From NCBI GenBank assembly GCA_913056365.1, contig CAJXLT010000002.1, positions 124,001 through 188,000 of the forward strand: a stretch of 64,000 nucleotides of DNA. The letters run 5' to 3'. The first letter of the stretch is position 1, and each line of letters starts with the position of its first letter. The notes below the pieces were generated by a model. It was not told where the DNA came from. It saw only the letters and a list, made by a program, of their open reading frames with translations, and searched no databases. Of the stretch, positions 40,601 to 49,923 are shown piece by piece. The position numbers were made by a program, and so were the translations under genes. Source of the DNA: an uncultured Paenibacillaceae bacterium. Lineage in GTDB: Bacteria > Bacillota > Bacilli > Paenibacillales > K13.

Positions 40601-40878
40601 CACCGCAGAACTTCAGTCTCGACCCTGAGGAGGATGGCAGCGCCATTCGTCTAAGCTGGAGCTCCAATCCTTCTAGTGAAGGGATCGTTCGCTACGACAT
40701 TTACTATAGCGGAACTGAACAGGGCGGATATCGCAAGATCGGATCCAGCAATACAAATCGCTTTACGTACACCAATTCACCGCTTACAGGCTATTACATT
40801 GTCGTTGCGATAACAGGACGCAGTGAGTCTCCATGGTCTTCACCGCTCTATTATGAAGATCAGGCGGAAGAGGAATAA
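37684..40878 (+). CDS. Class A penicillin-binding protein with C-terminal FN3 domains
   Basis: This bifunctional cell-wall synthase polymerises lipid II and crosslinks peptides. The 1064-residue protein has an N-terminal membrane helix (about residues 25-50), a glycosyltransferase domain (TEDNDFYEHVGVDW, GGSTITQQ, KIPFGNGSTGYNVYG), and a transpeptidase domain with SxxK in PGSTMK, SYN in NQSYN and KTG in SGKTGST. After residue about 820 come two fibronectin type III domains separated by a strongly acidic linker (DDQEQDDTVDLDDLFP). RBS GGGGAGG is clear. Resembles PBP1a (PonA), which also ends in a variable tail; the second FN3 is unusual. Confidence 0.93.
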   Translation: MSTQSNKQKASRILRTSLWMFWVTLKWTLAIVIVCGFAAGGLTFGYLSALVKDDPVRPESEMQAKMEENVTTGFVYFGDDSLVGQLRGIDRRLATMNEIPPTVIDAFLATEDNDFYEHVGVDWRGTLRAVKERLLNEDVQTGGSTITQQVARNVFLTLEVSTDRKLKEMLLAMRLERHFSKQQILLAYLNKIPFGNGSTGYNVYGIKAAAQGIFDIDPNRLDELNIAQAAYLSGLPKNPSAYSAFDGYGQFDESGFANAIARQKFVLKRMVEENKITSQQYEEALAFDIQSSLAQPSQKAYSTFPYLMQEVEKRAAIQLLKQKHPEMTEADFRITDNQELVANQIEQMLGQGYKIYTTIDKDIYERMQQIAANPDNFAPDNIDDKGIEQIGGIILDNKTGEILGMMEGRGFDISAFNHATQMVRQPGSTMKPLAAYLPAIENGWSPGSVIDDLPIILEDGSKGYHIPNNWNNRFHGLMTARTALNQSYNIPALELFNDVVGIEQAWEFVKQLGITTLTEQDKFARTGVIGGLAHGVTVEEITGAYAAIPNGGLFTDPYVIRKIENSQGEIIYEHQEAPKQVFSNETAYLMTDMLRTVIENGTGTRIKREFEHYGELPISGKTGSTQLDRDAWFVGFSPDITVGVWAGYDKNHTLTLRLNEPQGAGTQRAMNIWSRIMDSAIELHPEWFPTESFERPDQIVSKTVSSITGKLPSSEVIAAGRTHTDLFNQQHLPTEADDSMDTYEYVTYKGLNYYPHDGTPSDMIREGTLFKRGKSVEELYTKLEDVLNQLPYSLKPRKGGRAMTLADYYVPDLDRTAPESVDPRSDDGNPPAPPSNVTVTVIADGTAKINFTSSSSEDVVGYRLYRSFNGLPYEHKNSVLAGEDLVAIDYFSNEYAYGYYVSAVDVAGKESQPSNFVTLNGDGNIPAPGEPANDDQEQDDTVDLDDLFPGGSNEDDDQETEQPLDEEPADPTTPQNFSLDPEEDGSAIRLSWSSNPSSEGIVRYDIYYSGTEQGGYRKIGSSNTNRFTYTNSPLTGYYIVVAITGRSESPWSSPLYYEDQAEEE

Positions 40879-40907
40879 GCAGTATGAAGACTGCGCTATA
40901 CGAAACA

Positions 40908-40948
40908 AAGGGCTGGCTCCGAGTATTGTGCTCGGAACCAGCCCTTAT
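40908..40948. terminator. Intrinsic terminator between PBP and acsA genes
   Basis: AAGGGCTGG pairs with CCAGCCCTT and CTCCGAG with CTCGGA around a seven-base loop, giving about 16 bp of stem between converging genes. Confidence 0.8.
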
Positions 40949-40982
40949 TCATGTGCCTATGCTGTCGACTGCGATCATCGCC

Positions 40983-42701
40983 TTAATCTTCAATCGTGGA
41001 CAAGTCACCAGTCGGCAAATCCAATTCCCATGCCTTCAGAACACGTCTCATAATCTTGCCGCTTCGCGTCTTCGGCAGCTTATCCTTGAATTCGATTTCG
41101 CGCGGCGCTGCATGCGCAGATAAGCCCACCTTCACAAATTTAGCGATTTCCTCCTTCAATTCATCAGAAGGCGTATAACCTTCCCGCAGCGAAATGAACG
41201 CTTTAATAATTTCACCGCGCATCGGATCAGGCTTGCCGATGACTCCTGCTTCTGCAACAGCCGGATGTTCCACAAGCTTGCTCTCTACTTCGAAGGGGCC
41301 GACCCGTTCACCGGATGTATTAATGACATCGTCGATGCGGCCCTGGAACCAAAAATATCCGTCCTCATCCCGATACGCTGAATCACCGGAGATATACCAT
41401 CCTTCAATGCGGAAATACTCCTCATACTTCGTTGGATTGTTCCAAATTGTACGCATCATAGACGGCCATGGTGTCTTAATTGCAAGATTGCCCATTCGAT
41501 TAGGTGGAAGTTCATTCCCCTGGTCGTCAATGATGGCAGCTTCTACCCCAGGAATCGGACGTCCCATAGAGCCGGGCTTGATGTCCATGCAAGGATAATT
41601 GCAGATGAGCTGTCCACCTGTCTCTGTCATCCACCACGTATCATGGATGCGCTTGCCATAGACTTGCTGCCCCCAACGAATGACCTCAGGATTTAACGGT
41701 TCCCCTACGCTCATCACATGTCGGAGACTGGACAGATCATGCGCTTGTATCGCATCCTCTCCTGCCCCCATAAGCATGCGAAATGCTGTCGGTGCACTGT
41801 ACCAAACTGACACCTTATACTTCTGGATCGTCGCATACCAGTCCTGAGGACTAAATCGTCCGCCACGAATGACATTCGTCGCCCCGTTCAGCCAAGGTGC
41901 GAATATGCCATAAGATGTACCTGTTACCCAACCAGGATCGGCCGTACACCAATAAATATCATCCTCTTGCAGATCGAGTACGATCTTGCCTGTATAATAA
42001 TGTTGGACCATCGCATTCTGCACATGATAGACACCCTTAGGCTTGCCAGTGGAGCCTGAAGTATAGTGAATAATCAATCCATCCTCACGGTCCAGCCATT
42101 CCGGTTCACATTGTTCAGACTGTGCTTGCAGTCCTTGCAGCATGTCATAAAGGCCGGCTCCCTCTGTAATGTCCTCGCCCACTAGCAGAATATGCTTCAA
42201 TTCTGGCAGTTCAGCTCTCGACACGCGCGGCAGAAGCTCTGGCGTTGTGATGATAGCCACTGCGCCGCTGTCCTGCAGCCTATCCTTAACAGCCGTTTCC
42301 ATAAAGGCTTCGAACAGCGGACCGACAATAGCGCCAATCTTCAATGCGCCAAGCAGAGCGAAATACAGCTCCGGTGTGCGCGGCATGAAGATGAATACTC
42401 TGTCCCCTTTGCCAATTCCAAGCTGACGCAAATAATTCGCAGCTCGATTACTATGCCTACGCATCTCCTCGAACGTATAAGCCTCATCACGCGTTGTGTC
42501 ACTATAATACAGGGCTACTTTATCCTTGCGATCCGTCAAAGTATGGCGATCGATCGCTTCATATGCCATATTCATCTTCCCGCTCTCATGCCAGGAAAAT
42601 GCTTGCTCGATGGTCGACCAGTCGAACGTGGCTCTCGCCTTCTCATAGTCGCCTAAATAACCTTTGTCCGCTGTTGCCGATAGAACTTCGCCTTGCAGCA
42701 T
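40983..42701 (-). CDS. acsA: Acetyl-CoA synthetase
   Basis: AcsA converts acetate, ATP and CoA to acetyl-CoA through an acetyl-AMP. The 572-residue AMP-forming enzyme has YTSGSTGKPKGV, WWMTETGGQ, the GRIDDVINTSGERV core and near its C terminus KTRSGKIMRR, whose lysine is the known target of acetylation that inactivates AcsA. ATG 42701 follows GAGGAGGGG. It is transcribed away from acuA-acuC, and cre-like sites occupy its 5' region. Confidence 0.95.
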   Translation of the reverse strand: MLQGEVLSATADKGYLGDYEKARATFDWSTIEQAFSWHESGKMNMAYEAIDRHTLTDRKDKVALYYSDTTRDEAYTFEEMRRHSNRAANYLRQLGIGKGDRVFIFMPRTPELYFALLGALKIGAIVGPLFEAFMETAVKDRLQDSGAVAIITTPELLPRVSRAELPELKHILLVGEDITEGAGLYDMLQGLQAQSEQCEPEWLDREDGLIIHYTSGSTGKPKGVYHVQNAMVQHYYTGKIVLDLQEDDIYWCTADPGWVTGTSYGIFAPWLNGATNVIRGGRFSPQDWYATIQKYKVSVWYSAPTAFRMLMGAGEDAIQAHDLSSLRHVMSVGEPLNPEVIRWGQQVYGKRIHDTWWMTETGGQLICNYPCMDIKPGSMGRPIPGVEAAIIDDQGNELPPNRMGNLAIKTPWPSMMRTIWNNPTKYEEYFRIEGWYISGDSAYRDEDGYFWFQGRIDDVINTSGERVGPFEVESKLVEHPAVAEAGVIGKPDPMRGEIIKAFISLREGYTPSDELKEEIAKFVKVGLSAHAAPREIEFKDKLPKTRSGKIMRRVLKAWELDLPTGDLSTIED

Positions 42702-42721
42702 GATACCCCTCCTCATTGGAA

Positions 42722-42748
42722 TAAAAACGCTTCCATGAAGCGCTTGCA
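42722..42748. promoter_or_regulatory. Two adjacent cre-like sites
   Basis: Minus-strand TGGAAGCGTTTTTA (42735-42722) fits the catabolite-response consensus TGWNANCGNTNWCA apart from one base near its end; the adjacent TGCAAGCGCTTCA (42748-42736) is a near-palindrome one base short. Both lie just downstream of a plausible acsA promoter with TATACA as -10, where CcpA binding would block transcription. Confidence 0.5.
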
Positions 42749-42846
42749 AACATGTATAAAATGTGAACGTTCAGAACAAGTATATTATAGCACAGCGCAC
42801 ATCATTCTGCTAGAATGAGGAAATAGAATGAATACGAGGTGCTGCT

Positions 42847-43485
42847 ATGTCTGACCTTCACCGCAAGCTATATACAAGACATGAGATTGCATATCTAGAC
42901 AACCCGTTTATAATTGAAGGCCCGGTCGCTGCCAAGCATATTCAGGAGCTTCGTATGCATGCAGGCTTGAAGGCATTTCGCCGCCCTGAAGAGCAGAAGG
43001 AAGCGCTTGCCGATATCGCATCGCTCCCGGAAGGTCGAATCGTGCTCGCACGAGAAGCAGATGTCATCGTCGGCTATGTCACCTTTCATTATCCCGATGA
43101 AATGGAGACCTGGTCCTCCGCATCCATGGCAGACTTGATCGAGCTTGGCGCTATTGAAGTCGCCAAGGAATATCGCGGGATCGGACTAGGCAAGCATATG
43201 CTGCACATTGCTTTCTCTAACAATCAATTGGAAAATAGGATTGTGTTCACGACAGAATATTATTGGCACTGGGACTTGGAAGGCAGCGGATTGAATGTCT
43301 GGGATTACCGCAAGATGATGGAATCATTGATGAAGGCCGTCGATATGGTCTGGTATGCAACAGATGACCCAGAGATATGCTCACACCCTGCCAACTGCCT
43401 GATGGTGCGCGTTGGGAAGGAAGTTCCCCTCTCCTCGCTTGAGCAATTTGACCGCGTAAGATTTCGGAGACGGTTCATGTACTAG
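42847..43485 (+). CDS. acuA: Protein acetyltransferase AcuA
   Basis: AcuA is a GNAT enzyme that acetylates and inactivates acetyl-CoA synthetase in Bacillus. The 212-residue protein has the N-terminal region HEIAYLDNPFIIEGPV, the GNAT core AIEVAKEYRGIGLGKHML (R/Q-x-x-G-x-G/A form) and a C terminus rich in arginine. It is divergent from acsA, its substrate, and 9 bases upstream of acuC, the eraser, so it supports an acsA-acu module. Unlike B. subtilis, no acuB gene intervenes. Confidence 0.93.
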   Translation: MSDLHRKLYTRHEIAYLDNPFIIEGPVAAKHIQELRMHAGLKAFRRPEEQKEALADIASLPEGRIVLAREADVIVGYVTFHYPDEMETWSSASMADLIELGAIEVAKEYRGIGLGKHMLHIAFSNNQLENRIVFTTEYYWHWDLEGSGLNVWDYRKMMESLMKAVDMVWYATDDPEICSHPANCLMVRVGKEVPLSSLEQFDRVRFRRRFMY

Positions 43486-43494
43486 GAGGTACGT

Positions 43495-44670
43495 ATGTCA
43501 ACTTCAGCCATCTACATCTATCACCAGCATTTACTCGATTATCGGTTTGGTGGCGAGCATCCGTTCAATCAACAACGGCTGGTGCTCACTAATGAACTTC
43601 TCGCCGATGTCTGTGCGCTGGATGCAGGCCAAATTGTGGAGCCGCGTTCAGCCAGTATGGAGGAATTACTAACGATTCACGAGCCTCGGTTCATCGAAGC
43701 TGTGCAAGCAGCGAGCGCACCAAACCGGAGCAAGGACGATCTGAACCGTGCGGCACAATATGGTATCAACACAGACGATACCCCTTGTTTCAATCATATG
43801 CACGAAATTACGAGCTACGTAGTAGGCGGCTCTCTCCGTGCAGCAAGTGAAGTGATGAGCGGTCGTACCCGTCGCGCGCTTCATCTTGGCGGCGGACTGC
43901 ATCATGCCATGCCGGATCGCGGTGCTGGATTTTGCGTATATAATGATGCGTCCGTTGCGATTGCGTCCATTCGCCGCCAATACGACGCACGCGTCCTGTA
44001 TATCGATACAGACGTGCATCATGGCGACGGTGTTCAGCTGAGCTTCTATACGGATCCGAATGTAATGACCTGTTCCATTCATGAATCAGGCAAGTTCCTA
44101 TTTCCCGGTACCGGATATGTGCATGAGCGAGGCAATGCGGAAGGCTTCGGCTACGCATTGAATATGCCTGTTGAGCCTTACACGGAGGATGCGTCCTGGA
44201 TCGAATGCTTTGAAACTATGCTTGACAAGGTAATCCGTTACTTCCGCCCGGATGTAATCGTCAGTCAGCACGGATGTGACGCCCACGCCTACGATCCGTT
44301 ATCACACGTACATTGCAGCATGGACATATACCTTCACATGCCGCAGCTCATTCGGGCTGCTGCTGATACATGGTGTGAAGGCAGATGGATCGCGCTGGGC
44401 GGCGGAGGCTACGACATCTGGCGTGTCGTCCCAAGAGCTTGGAGCCTACTCTGGCTTACCATGTCAGACCACCCGCTTCTTACCGAGCTCCAGCATAACT
44501 GCAGCTTGCTTCTGCCTGAGCAGTGGCTGAATAAGTGGCAGTCACACAGTCCAGTACCGCTTCCGCTAACCTGGCTCGACGATCCAGTGACATGGGAAGC
44601 AATGCCGCGCAGAACCGAAATTACAGCGAAGAACAAGGAAATATTACAGCTTGCTCTGCAGTATACGTAA
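43495..44670 (+). CDS. acuC: Protein deacetylase AcuC
   Basis: AcuC is a zinc-dependent histone deacetylase-type enzyme that can remove acetyl groups from AcsA. The 391-residue protein shows the family residues HHAMPDRG, YNDASVAI, DTDVHHGDGVQ (metal ligands Asp and His), the QHGCDAHAYDPL motif and the GGGGYD loop. It has a tail past residue about 320 seen in AcuC proteins. An AGGAGG precedes its ATG and it follows acuA by nine bases, so both are one unit. Together with AcuA it sets AcsA activity. Confidence 0.93.
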   Translation: MSTSAIYIYHQHLLDYRFGGEHPFNQQRLVLTNELLADVCALDAGQIVEPRSASMEELLTIHEPRFIEAVQAASAPNRSKDDLNRAAQYGINTDDTPCFNHMHEITSYVVGGSLRAASEVMSGRTRRALHLGGGLHHAMPDRGAGFCVYNDASVAIASIRRQYDARVLYIDTDVHHGDGVQLSFYTDPNVMTCSIHESGKFLFPGTGYVHERGNAEGFGYALNMPVEPYTEDASWIECFETMLDKVIRYFRPDVIVSQHGCDAHAYDPLSHVHCSMDIYLHMPQLIRAAADTWCEGRWIALGGGGYDIWRVVPRAWSLLWLTMSDHPLLTELQHNCSLLLPEQWLNKWQSHSPVPLPLTWLDDPVTWEAMPRRTEITAKNKEILQLALQYT

Positions 44671-44768
44671 GGGCGTGCTACCATCGATGCATGTGCAACT
44701 AAAATTGGGATGGCCGGCTGCTTGATGCTGACGGTTAAGAAAGCGGATTTCCCTCATATAACGAAGAA

Positions 44769-44802
44769 ATGGTTGGATAGAGTTTCACCTCTGCCCAACC
44801 AT
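44769..44802 (-). terminator. Putative terminator after mtnN
   Basis: ATGGTTGG pairs with CCAACCAT with an inner AGAG/CTCT, followed by TTTCTT on the minus strand. It lies 32 bases beyond the mtnN stop. Confidence 0.5.
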
Positions 44803-44833
44803 AATAATAGACTTGCACTGAGGCACAGTGCGG

Positions 44834-45544
44834 CTATCCCACACTGCTCCATGCTTGAACAATCCCGTCGATCATATCATAAGAGCGACGCGAAGCTTCC
44901 ACAGTAAATTCGGCGAAATTCACATCAGCCGTTCCGTCAGCCTTGTCCGACATGGAGCGAATGACCAGGAACGGTACTGTGTTCATATCGCAAACTTGTG
45001 CTACTGCAGCGCCTTCCATCTCTGTGCAAGTTCCGCCCATGTCATGGAACAGCTGCTCGACTATAGCACGATCCGCAATAAACTGATCGCCGGACAACAC
45101 TCTTCCTACTCGCATCCGTCCGGGAAAGCGTGCCTGACCTACTTGCTCAGCTATGGCGATTAAACGGTCATCTGCTGCAAATACAGATCGAGGTGCGAAT
45201 GGAATCTCCCCTCTGGCGAAACCAAGCGGCGAAGCGTCTATATCATGCTGCATGCAATCACGAGAGATGACGATATCACCGATGTCCATCGTCGGATCAA
45301 GTGCACCTGCAACGCCTGTGAACAAGACAGATTGAACAGCGAATCGATCGATCAGAAGCTGTGTGCATACCGCTGCATTGACTTTGCCGACACCAGATTG
45401 GCACACGATTATATCACAATTGTGAAGCTTCCCCTGTAGAAATTCAATACCTGCCAGCTCAATTAATTGATCCAGCTGCATAGCATGCCGAAGCAGTTCA
45501 ACCTCTTCCTTCATTGCGCCAATAATGCCTATCGTACCGTTCAC
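44834..45544 (-). CDS. mtnN: 5'-methylthioadenosine/S-adenosylhomocysteine nucleosidase
   Basis: This enzyme cleaves MTA and SAH, recycling by-products of SAM-dependent reactions and, through SRH, feeding AI-2 production. The 236-residue protein begins IGIIGAMKEEVELL, has the phosphorylase-like CQSGVGKVNAA, TGVAGALDP and the catalytic FLVIRSMSDKAD in which Asp is the general acid, with EMEGAAVAQV for substrate ribose. Start is a GTG after AAGGAGTGAGGAA. It is 30 bases downstream of ccpA on the same strand. Confidence 0.95.
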   Translation of the reverse strand: MNGTIGIIGAMKEEVELLRHAMQLDQLIELAGIEFLQGKLHNCDIIVCQSGVGKVNAAVCTQLLIDRFAVQSVLFTGVAGALDPTMDIGDIVISRDCMQHDIDASPLGFARGEIPFAPRSVFAADDRLIAIAEQVGQARFPGRMRVGRVLSGDQFIADRAIVEQLFHDMGGTCTEMEGAAVAQVCDMNTVPFLVIRSMSDKADGTADVNFAEFTVEASRRSYDMIDGIVQAWSSVG

Positions 45545-45574
45545 TTCCTCACTCCTTTACGCATGCGGCATACA

Positions 45575-46573
45575 TTACCGCGTTGACTGGCGCTTGACCA
45601 GCTCATGCGGCAGCACAACTGTCGTATCTTCGATCTTCTCATTCTTCATCAGCTTCGTCAGCAATCTCATCGAGACAGCACCGATGTCATACATCGGCTG
45701 TGCAATGGCGCTCAACTGCGGGCGCACCATAGAAGCGATACGAGAATTGTCTACACTCATAACCGAGATATCCTCGGGAACGCGAAGACCGTTGTCCTGT
45801 ATCGCATGTATGGCTCCTACTGCCATCTCGTCATTAGCAGCGAACACCGCAGAAGGCCGCTGCTCAAGCTCCAAAAAGTATTTCATGCTCTCAATACCGG
45901 AATCATACCGATAATTGCCGACACGCACGTACTCTTCCCTGAATGGAAGATCGTTCGCCTCGAGTGCTTCTTTGTAACCCATATAACGAGAATACCCGTT
46001 GTTCGTATCTTGCAGATTGCCGCTAATCATGGCAATATCCCGATGCCCGTCCTCAATTAGCGCCGATACAGCGTCGAAGGCAGCTTGCTGATGATCAATA
46101 TCTACATACGGATATTGCTTCGTCTCATCTCTAGTTGCACACAGCACAATCGGCACGGACGAAGTGCGGAACGCTTGTACATGCTCGTCTGTCACCGATC
46201 CGCCCATGAAGAGCAAGCCGTCCACTTGCTTCTCTAGCAACGTATTGATGACTTTGATTTCCTTCTCCTTGCGCTTATCTGCATTGCATAGAATAATATT
46301 GTAATGATACATATTGGCAATATCCTCTATACCCCTTGCCACTTCGGAGAAGAGCATATTCGAAATATCCGGAATGACAACGCCAACCGTTGTCGTCTTC
46401 TTGCTTGCCAAGCCACGGGCAACTGCATTCGGCCGGTAGCCCAATCGTTCGATCGCTTCGAATACTTTCTTGCGTGTTTGCGGTTTCACATTCGGATTGT
46501 TATTGACGACTCTGGACACCGTAGCCATGGACACGCCTGCTTCACGGGCCACATCGTATATTGTGACGGTCAA
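45575..46573 (-). CDS. ccpA: Catabolite control protein A
   Basis: CcpA is the LacI-family master regulator of carbon catabolite control; with Ser46-phosphorylated HPr or Crh it binds cre sites. The product of about 332 residues has the N-terminal helix-turn-helix [20 protein letters not shown], hinge helix [12 protein letters not shown] and periplasmic-binding-like core. The frame is open to 46636, but a TTG at 46573 has GGGGAGA six bases upstream, and gives the typical start MTVTIYDVA. Proximity to acsA-acuAC matches Bacillus. Confidence 0.93.
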   Translation of the reverse strand: MTVTIYDVAREAGVSMATVSRVVNNNPNVKPQTRKKVFEAIERLGYRPNAVARGLASKKTTTVGVVIPDISNMLFSEVARGIEDIANMYHYNIILCNADKRKEKEIKVINTLLEKQVDGLLFMGGSVTDEHVQAFRTSSVPIVLCATRDETKQYPYVDIDHQQAAFDAVSALIEDGHRDIAMISGNLQDTNNGYSRYMGYKEALEANDLPFREEYVRVGNYRYDSGIESMKYFLELEQRPSAVFAANDEMAVGAIHAIQDNGLRVPEDISVMSVDNSRIASMVRPQLSAIAQPMYDIGAVSMRLLTKLMKNEKIEDTTVVLPHELVKRQSTR

Positions 46574-46673
46574 AATACATCTCCCCATCTTTGCCATTTT
46601 TTTCGAACCTTTGCCGATACAGCTATGATACGACAAATTGTGCGCAGAAGCAATGCTAACACATCATGCACAC

Positions 46674-46701
46674 AAAAAACCGACGGTCAGCAAGCCGTCG
46701 G
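46674..46701 (-). terminator. Intrinsic terminator
   Basis: CCGACGG pairs with CCGTCGG, then six T residues on the minus strand. It ends the zinc-ribbon gene at 46719-47126, upstream of ccpA. Confidence 0.85.
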
Positions 46702-46718
46702 AATTTCGTATCGATTCA

Positions 46719-47126
46719 TTACGTAGAGCACGTCAAATCCGATATTTGCAGCAAGCGCCGTTCAATATCTTTCGTCCAAGTTGGATCGTCTAGCGAGCTT
46801 GCCAGGATCAACAGGTCAAGCAATTGATTGATCCGATCCTGTACCAAGTCATCCATTGCCCGAAGATGAAGTTCCTTGCGAGTAGCCATACCGAGCAAAT
46901 AGGCGAATTCGTTACATTCCCCGAAGTCCAGCTCCTGCAAATCTGGACGACTGCCAAGCCGCTTGATCAGCTGCTTCAAGTCACTCTTAATCTCTGGCAT
47001 AACCTCACTGCTCGTGCAATTCTCGCAACAGAAGACCGGCACATTCGCAATGGAAACCTTATTCGTATAAATAACAGTCCGCAGACGAATATCCATCTCA
47101 TTTCCGCAGGTACATGTTTTGAACAT
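46719..47126 (-). CDS. Small zinc-ribbon protein of unknown function
   Basis: The 135-residue product has a N-terminal cysteine arrangement CTCG followed after about 28 residues by FCCENC, likely a zinc ribbon, then a helical region (TRKELHLRAMDDLVQDRINQ). The first half looks like YgiT-type zinc-finger proteins, but no toxin gene is near, so an antitoxin role is unsupported. AGGAG lies eight bases before the ATG. It is a one-gene unit with its own terminator. Confidence 0.7.
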   Translation of the reverse strand: MFKTCTCGNEMDIRLRTVIYTNKVSIANVPVFCCENCTSSEVMPEIKSDLKQLIKRLGSRPDLQELDFGECNEFAYLLGMATRKELHLRAMDDLVQDRINQLLDLLILASSLDDPTWTKDIERRLLQISDLTCST

Positions 47127-47209
47127 CTTAACACTCCTGTTCTTCAGCAGGTTTATTCTCCATAGCAGTGAAATTCGACTTCACCGGCTGGAATCCTGCT
47201 TGCGAACAG

Positions 47210-47635
47210 CTAGAATTTGATGGAATCAGCCAACTTGCTGAAGGTGCGCCTAATCGGACGAAGCGCAAGCACGAGCAGCGCAGCTGCAGCACCAATCATA
47301 TCATTGCGCAGATCCTTCCAATCTGGATGCCGGCCTTCTACGAAATGCTGATGAGCTTCATCGCTAATCCCGTAGACCAAACAAATAACCGCAATGGCGA
47401 TTCTCGACCGCCAAGATGCATGTAACTTGCCGAAGCCCCACGCCAACGTAATCGCTAATACGAAGTAAGCGGCAAAATGTCCCCAATCGAATCCATTCAT
47501 GCCAGGTATGAGCCGTTGAAACCACGGTAGCCACGACTCCAAATCAGTTGCAGTGCGATGAGACAAGGCGAAGATGACGCCCATCCAGATGACAGCCGGC
47601 CCCCAGCGCACACTTCGTTCGAATATCCGCTTCAT
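47210..47635 (-). CDS. VanZ-like membrane protein
   Basis: The 141-residue protein has an N-terminal hydrophobic helix, a helix-rich middle and a conserved YGISDEAHQHFVEGRHPDWKDLRNDMIGA, typical of VanZ-like proteins. Some relatives confer low-level resistance to teicoplanin, but most are uncharacterised membrane proteins. Start ATG 47635 lies 10 bases after the PfpI-like stop and lacks a strong ribosome site, which suggests translational coupling. Confidence 0.8.
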   Translation of the reverse strand: MKRIFERSVRWGPAVIWMGVIFALSHRTATDLESWLPWFQRLIPGMNGFDWGHFAAYFVLAITLAWGFGKLHASWRSRIAIAVICLVYGISDEAHQHFVEGRHPDWKDLRNDMIGAAAALLVLALRPIRRTFSKLADSIKF

Positions 47636-47645
47636 TGGCCGCTGC

Positions 47646-48173
47646 TTATTGCTGACGAGCCAGCAATTGAATAAATGCCCGCATGAAAGCTGGAAGATCA
47701 GGCGGTCTTCTGCCAGATACGATATGTCTATCCACAACGGCTTCTTCATCAACCCAGGTCGCGCCTGCATGAATTAAATCGTCCTTAATGCCTGGTGTAG
47801 AAGTCATTGTGTAACCATCACAAATTTTGGCAGAAGCGAGAACCCAACCGGCATGACATATATGTCCGATCGGCTTACTTGCTTCATGAAAGTCCTTAGT
47901 CAGTGTCAGCACGGACTCATATCGGCGCAGCTTATCCGGCGCCCAACCACCTGGTACATATAAGCCGCTATACTCTTCTGCATATACATCGTTGAAGGAC
48001 ACATTCGCTTGAATCGGCACCCCATATTTCCCCGTATAAGTGCGGCCCGCTTCCAGACCGGCAACGTCTACGACGGCACCTGCTTCACGCAGCCTCAATA
48101 CGGGATACCACATTTCCAGATCTTCGAATTCTTCATCTACAAAAGCCAACACCTTATGATTGTTCAGCTCCAT
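47646..48173 (-). CDS. DJ-1/PfpI family protein
   Basis: The 175-residue protein belongs to the PfpI/DJ-1 superfamily, which includes glutamine-amidotransferase-like, stress and deglycase-like enzymes. The conserved nucleophile cysteine lies in GHICHAGW, and [13 protein letters not shown] is the typical acid-region turn. The ATG follows AAGGAGGGAACAGACA and overlaps the end of ptsI by 20 bases. Substrate is not deducible. Confidence 0.88.
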   Translation of the reverse strand: MELNNHKVLAFVDEEFEDLEMWYPVLRLREAGAVVDVAGLEAGRTYTGKYGVPIQANVSFNDVYAEEYSGLYVPGGWAPDKLRRYESVLTLTKDFHEASKPIGHICHAGWVLASAKICDGYTMTSTPGIKDDLIHAGATWVDEEAVVDRHIVSGRRPPDLPAFMRAFIQLLARQQ

Positions 48174-49923
48174 TGTTCTGTTCCCTCCTTGTTAAGATAA
48201 CGTTCTGTTCGTATTGCACCAACTGTTCTCTGACTTCTTCGCTCGTTCGGCATTCTAAGATGTTGGCAAGCCATGTCTGACACGTTGTTTCATCGCTGGC
48301 GATGATACGATCCTTCACCTTGAGAATGGAACCAGCCGACATACTTAATTCGAATACCCCTAATCCGATCCAGATCGGGACCGCGCGAGCATCTCCAGCC
48401 ATTTCACCGCATACTGCGATACCGATGCGCTTACGCCGCGCAGCATCGGCTATCAGCTTCAGCAGTCGAAGCACGGCAGGGTGGAAAGGTTCGTATAAAT
48501 GCGCAACTTGCTCATTCATCCGGTCTACTGCCAGCGTATATTGAATCAAGTCATTCGTCCCGATACTGAAAAAATCAACCTCGTCGGCAAGCCAATCCGC
48601 TATCAGCGCTGCAGAAGGGACCTCGATCGTAATTCCTACACGAAGCTGCTTGTCGAATGGAATGCCCGCCGCAGCCAGCTCAGTCTTCGCTTCCTCCAGC
48701 ACAGCATTCGCTTGACGAAGCTCTGCGATCGAAGTAATCATCGGGTACATGAGACTAACCGGCCCATAATGGCTTGCCATAAGGATCGCACGCAGCTGGG
48801 ATTTGAACAATTCTGGTCGATCCAGACAAATGCGGATAGCGCGATAGCCTAATACCGGATTCTCCTCATCCTCCAATGAGAAGTCGAAATCAGGGCGCTT
48901 GTCACCGCCAATGTCCATCGTGCGAAAGACGACACGCTTCCCACTCGCTTGCTGAACGACTTCTCGGTATACCTCAAACTGCTCTGACTCATCGGGAAGA
49001 TGTTCGCGATCCATGAAGAGAAATTCGGTGCGAAACAGACCGATACCGTCCACTCCTTGACTGAATGCGTCCGGAGCTTCCTTCGCTGAGCTAATATTGA
49101 CATCCAGTCGTACAGCTCGACCATCCTTGGTGACAGCAGGAACCTCAATCAGATCCTGCAATCTTTCCTCATATTGCTGCCAATCTGCTTTCAAGGATTG
49201 AAAGTGCTGAACGGTATGCGGCTCTGGATTCACATGCACTTCGCCAGATTCCCCGTTCAATGCAATGATATCGCCAGTCTGAATGAGCGTATTCAGCTTG
49301 CCTTCAAGTCCTAACACCAACGGAATTCCAAGCGCTCGCGCCATGATCGCAGAATGAGATGTCGGTCCACCGACTAATGTCAGAATACCGAGCACATGAT
49401 CCGGGTTCAAGTGAGCCAATTGCGAGGGTGACAGCTCACGAGCTACGAGCACGAAAGGATTCGTATCTCTAGGGAGCGTAACATCCGGTGTTCCGATCAG
49501 ATGCTTGATTAACCTGTTGCCAACATCCTTAATGTCTGCAGCGCGTTCTTTCATGTAGGGATCATCGAGCAGATCGAACATACTGGCAAAGTGATCGATT
49601 GTCTCCTTTACCGCCACCTCAGCTGCTTTGTATTGTCTGCGAATGATACCATGAATCTCATTCATAAACACCGGATCATCCAAGATAGCTAAATGCGCAT
49701 CGAATATATTCGACTCCGCTTCCCCGATCACCTCGAAGATCTCTTTCTTAATCGACTGGATTTCGGATTTCGAAGTATCGATGCCTTGATACAATCGTTC
49801 AAACTCTGCGGCTAAATCGGATACGTCTACCGTCGTGTTATCCGGCACATCCCATTCCCAATTCGGTAAGACGAATGCTTGACCGACTGCAATGCCGGGT
49901 GACGCTCCTATCCCTCTAACCAT
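48154..49923 (-). CDS. ptsI: PTS enzyme I
   Basis: Enzyme I takes phosphate from PEP and passes it to HPr, powering sugar uptake. The 589-residue protein has the phosphorylated histidine in [17 protein letters not shown], the PEP-binding TIM barrel with [17 protein letters not shown] and the C-terminal GEMAGD. Start at ATG 49923 overlaps the nagE stop and follows GGGGGGAAACAGC; ATG 49938 is an alternative. It lies downstream of nagE in a PTS operon without an adjacent ptsH. Confidence 0.95.
   Translation of the reverse strand: MVRGIGASPGIAVGQAFVLPNWEWDVPDNTTVDVSDLAAEFERLYQGIDTSKSEIQSIKKEIFEVIGEAESNIFDAHLAILDDPVFMNEIHGIIRRQYKAAEVAVKETIDHFASMFDLLDDPYMKERAADIKDVGNRLIKHLIGTPDVTLPRDTNPFVLVARELSPSQLAHLNPDHVLGILTLVGGPTSHSAIMARALGIPLVLGLEGKLNTLIQTGDIIALNGESGEVHVNPEPHTVQHFQSLKADWQQYEERLQDLIEVPAVTKDGRAVRLDVNISSAKEAPDAFSQGVDGIGLFRTEFLFMDREHLPDESEQFEVYREVVQQASGKRVVFRTMDIGGDKRPDFDFSLEDEENPVLGYRAIRICLDRPELFKSQLRAILMASHYGPVSLMYPMITSIAELRQANAVLEEAKTELAAAGIPFDKQLRVGITIEVPSAALIADWLADEVDFFSIGTNDLIQYTLAVDRMNEQVAHLYEPFHPAVLRLLKLIADAARRKRIGIAVCGEMAGDARAVPIWIGLGVFELSMSAGSILKVKDRIIASDETTCQTWLANILECRTSEEVREQLVQYEQNVILTRREQNNGAEQS

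Noticed and set aside
44671-44833. Possible small gene in the acuC-mtnN gap
   Set aside because: A short frame from 44710 has no ribosome site; only a terminator-like hairpin is supported.
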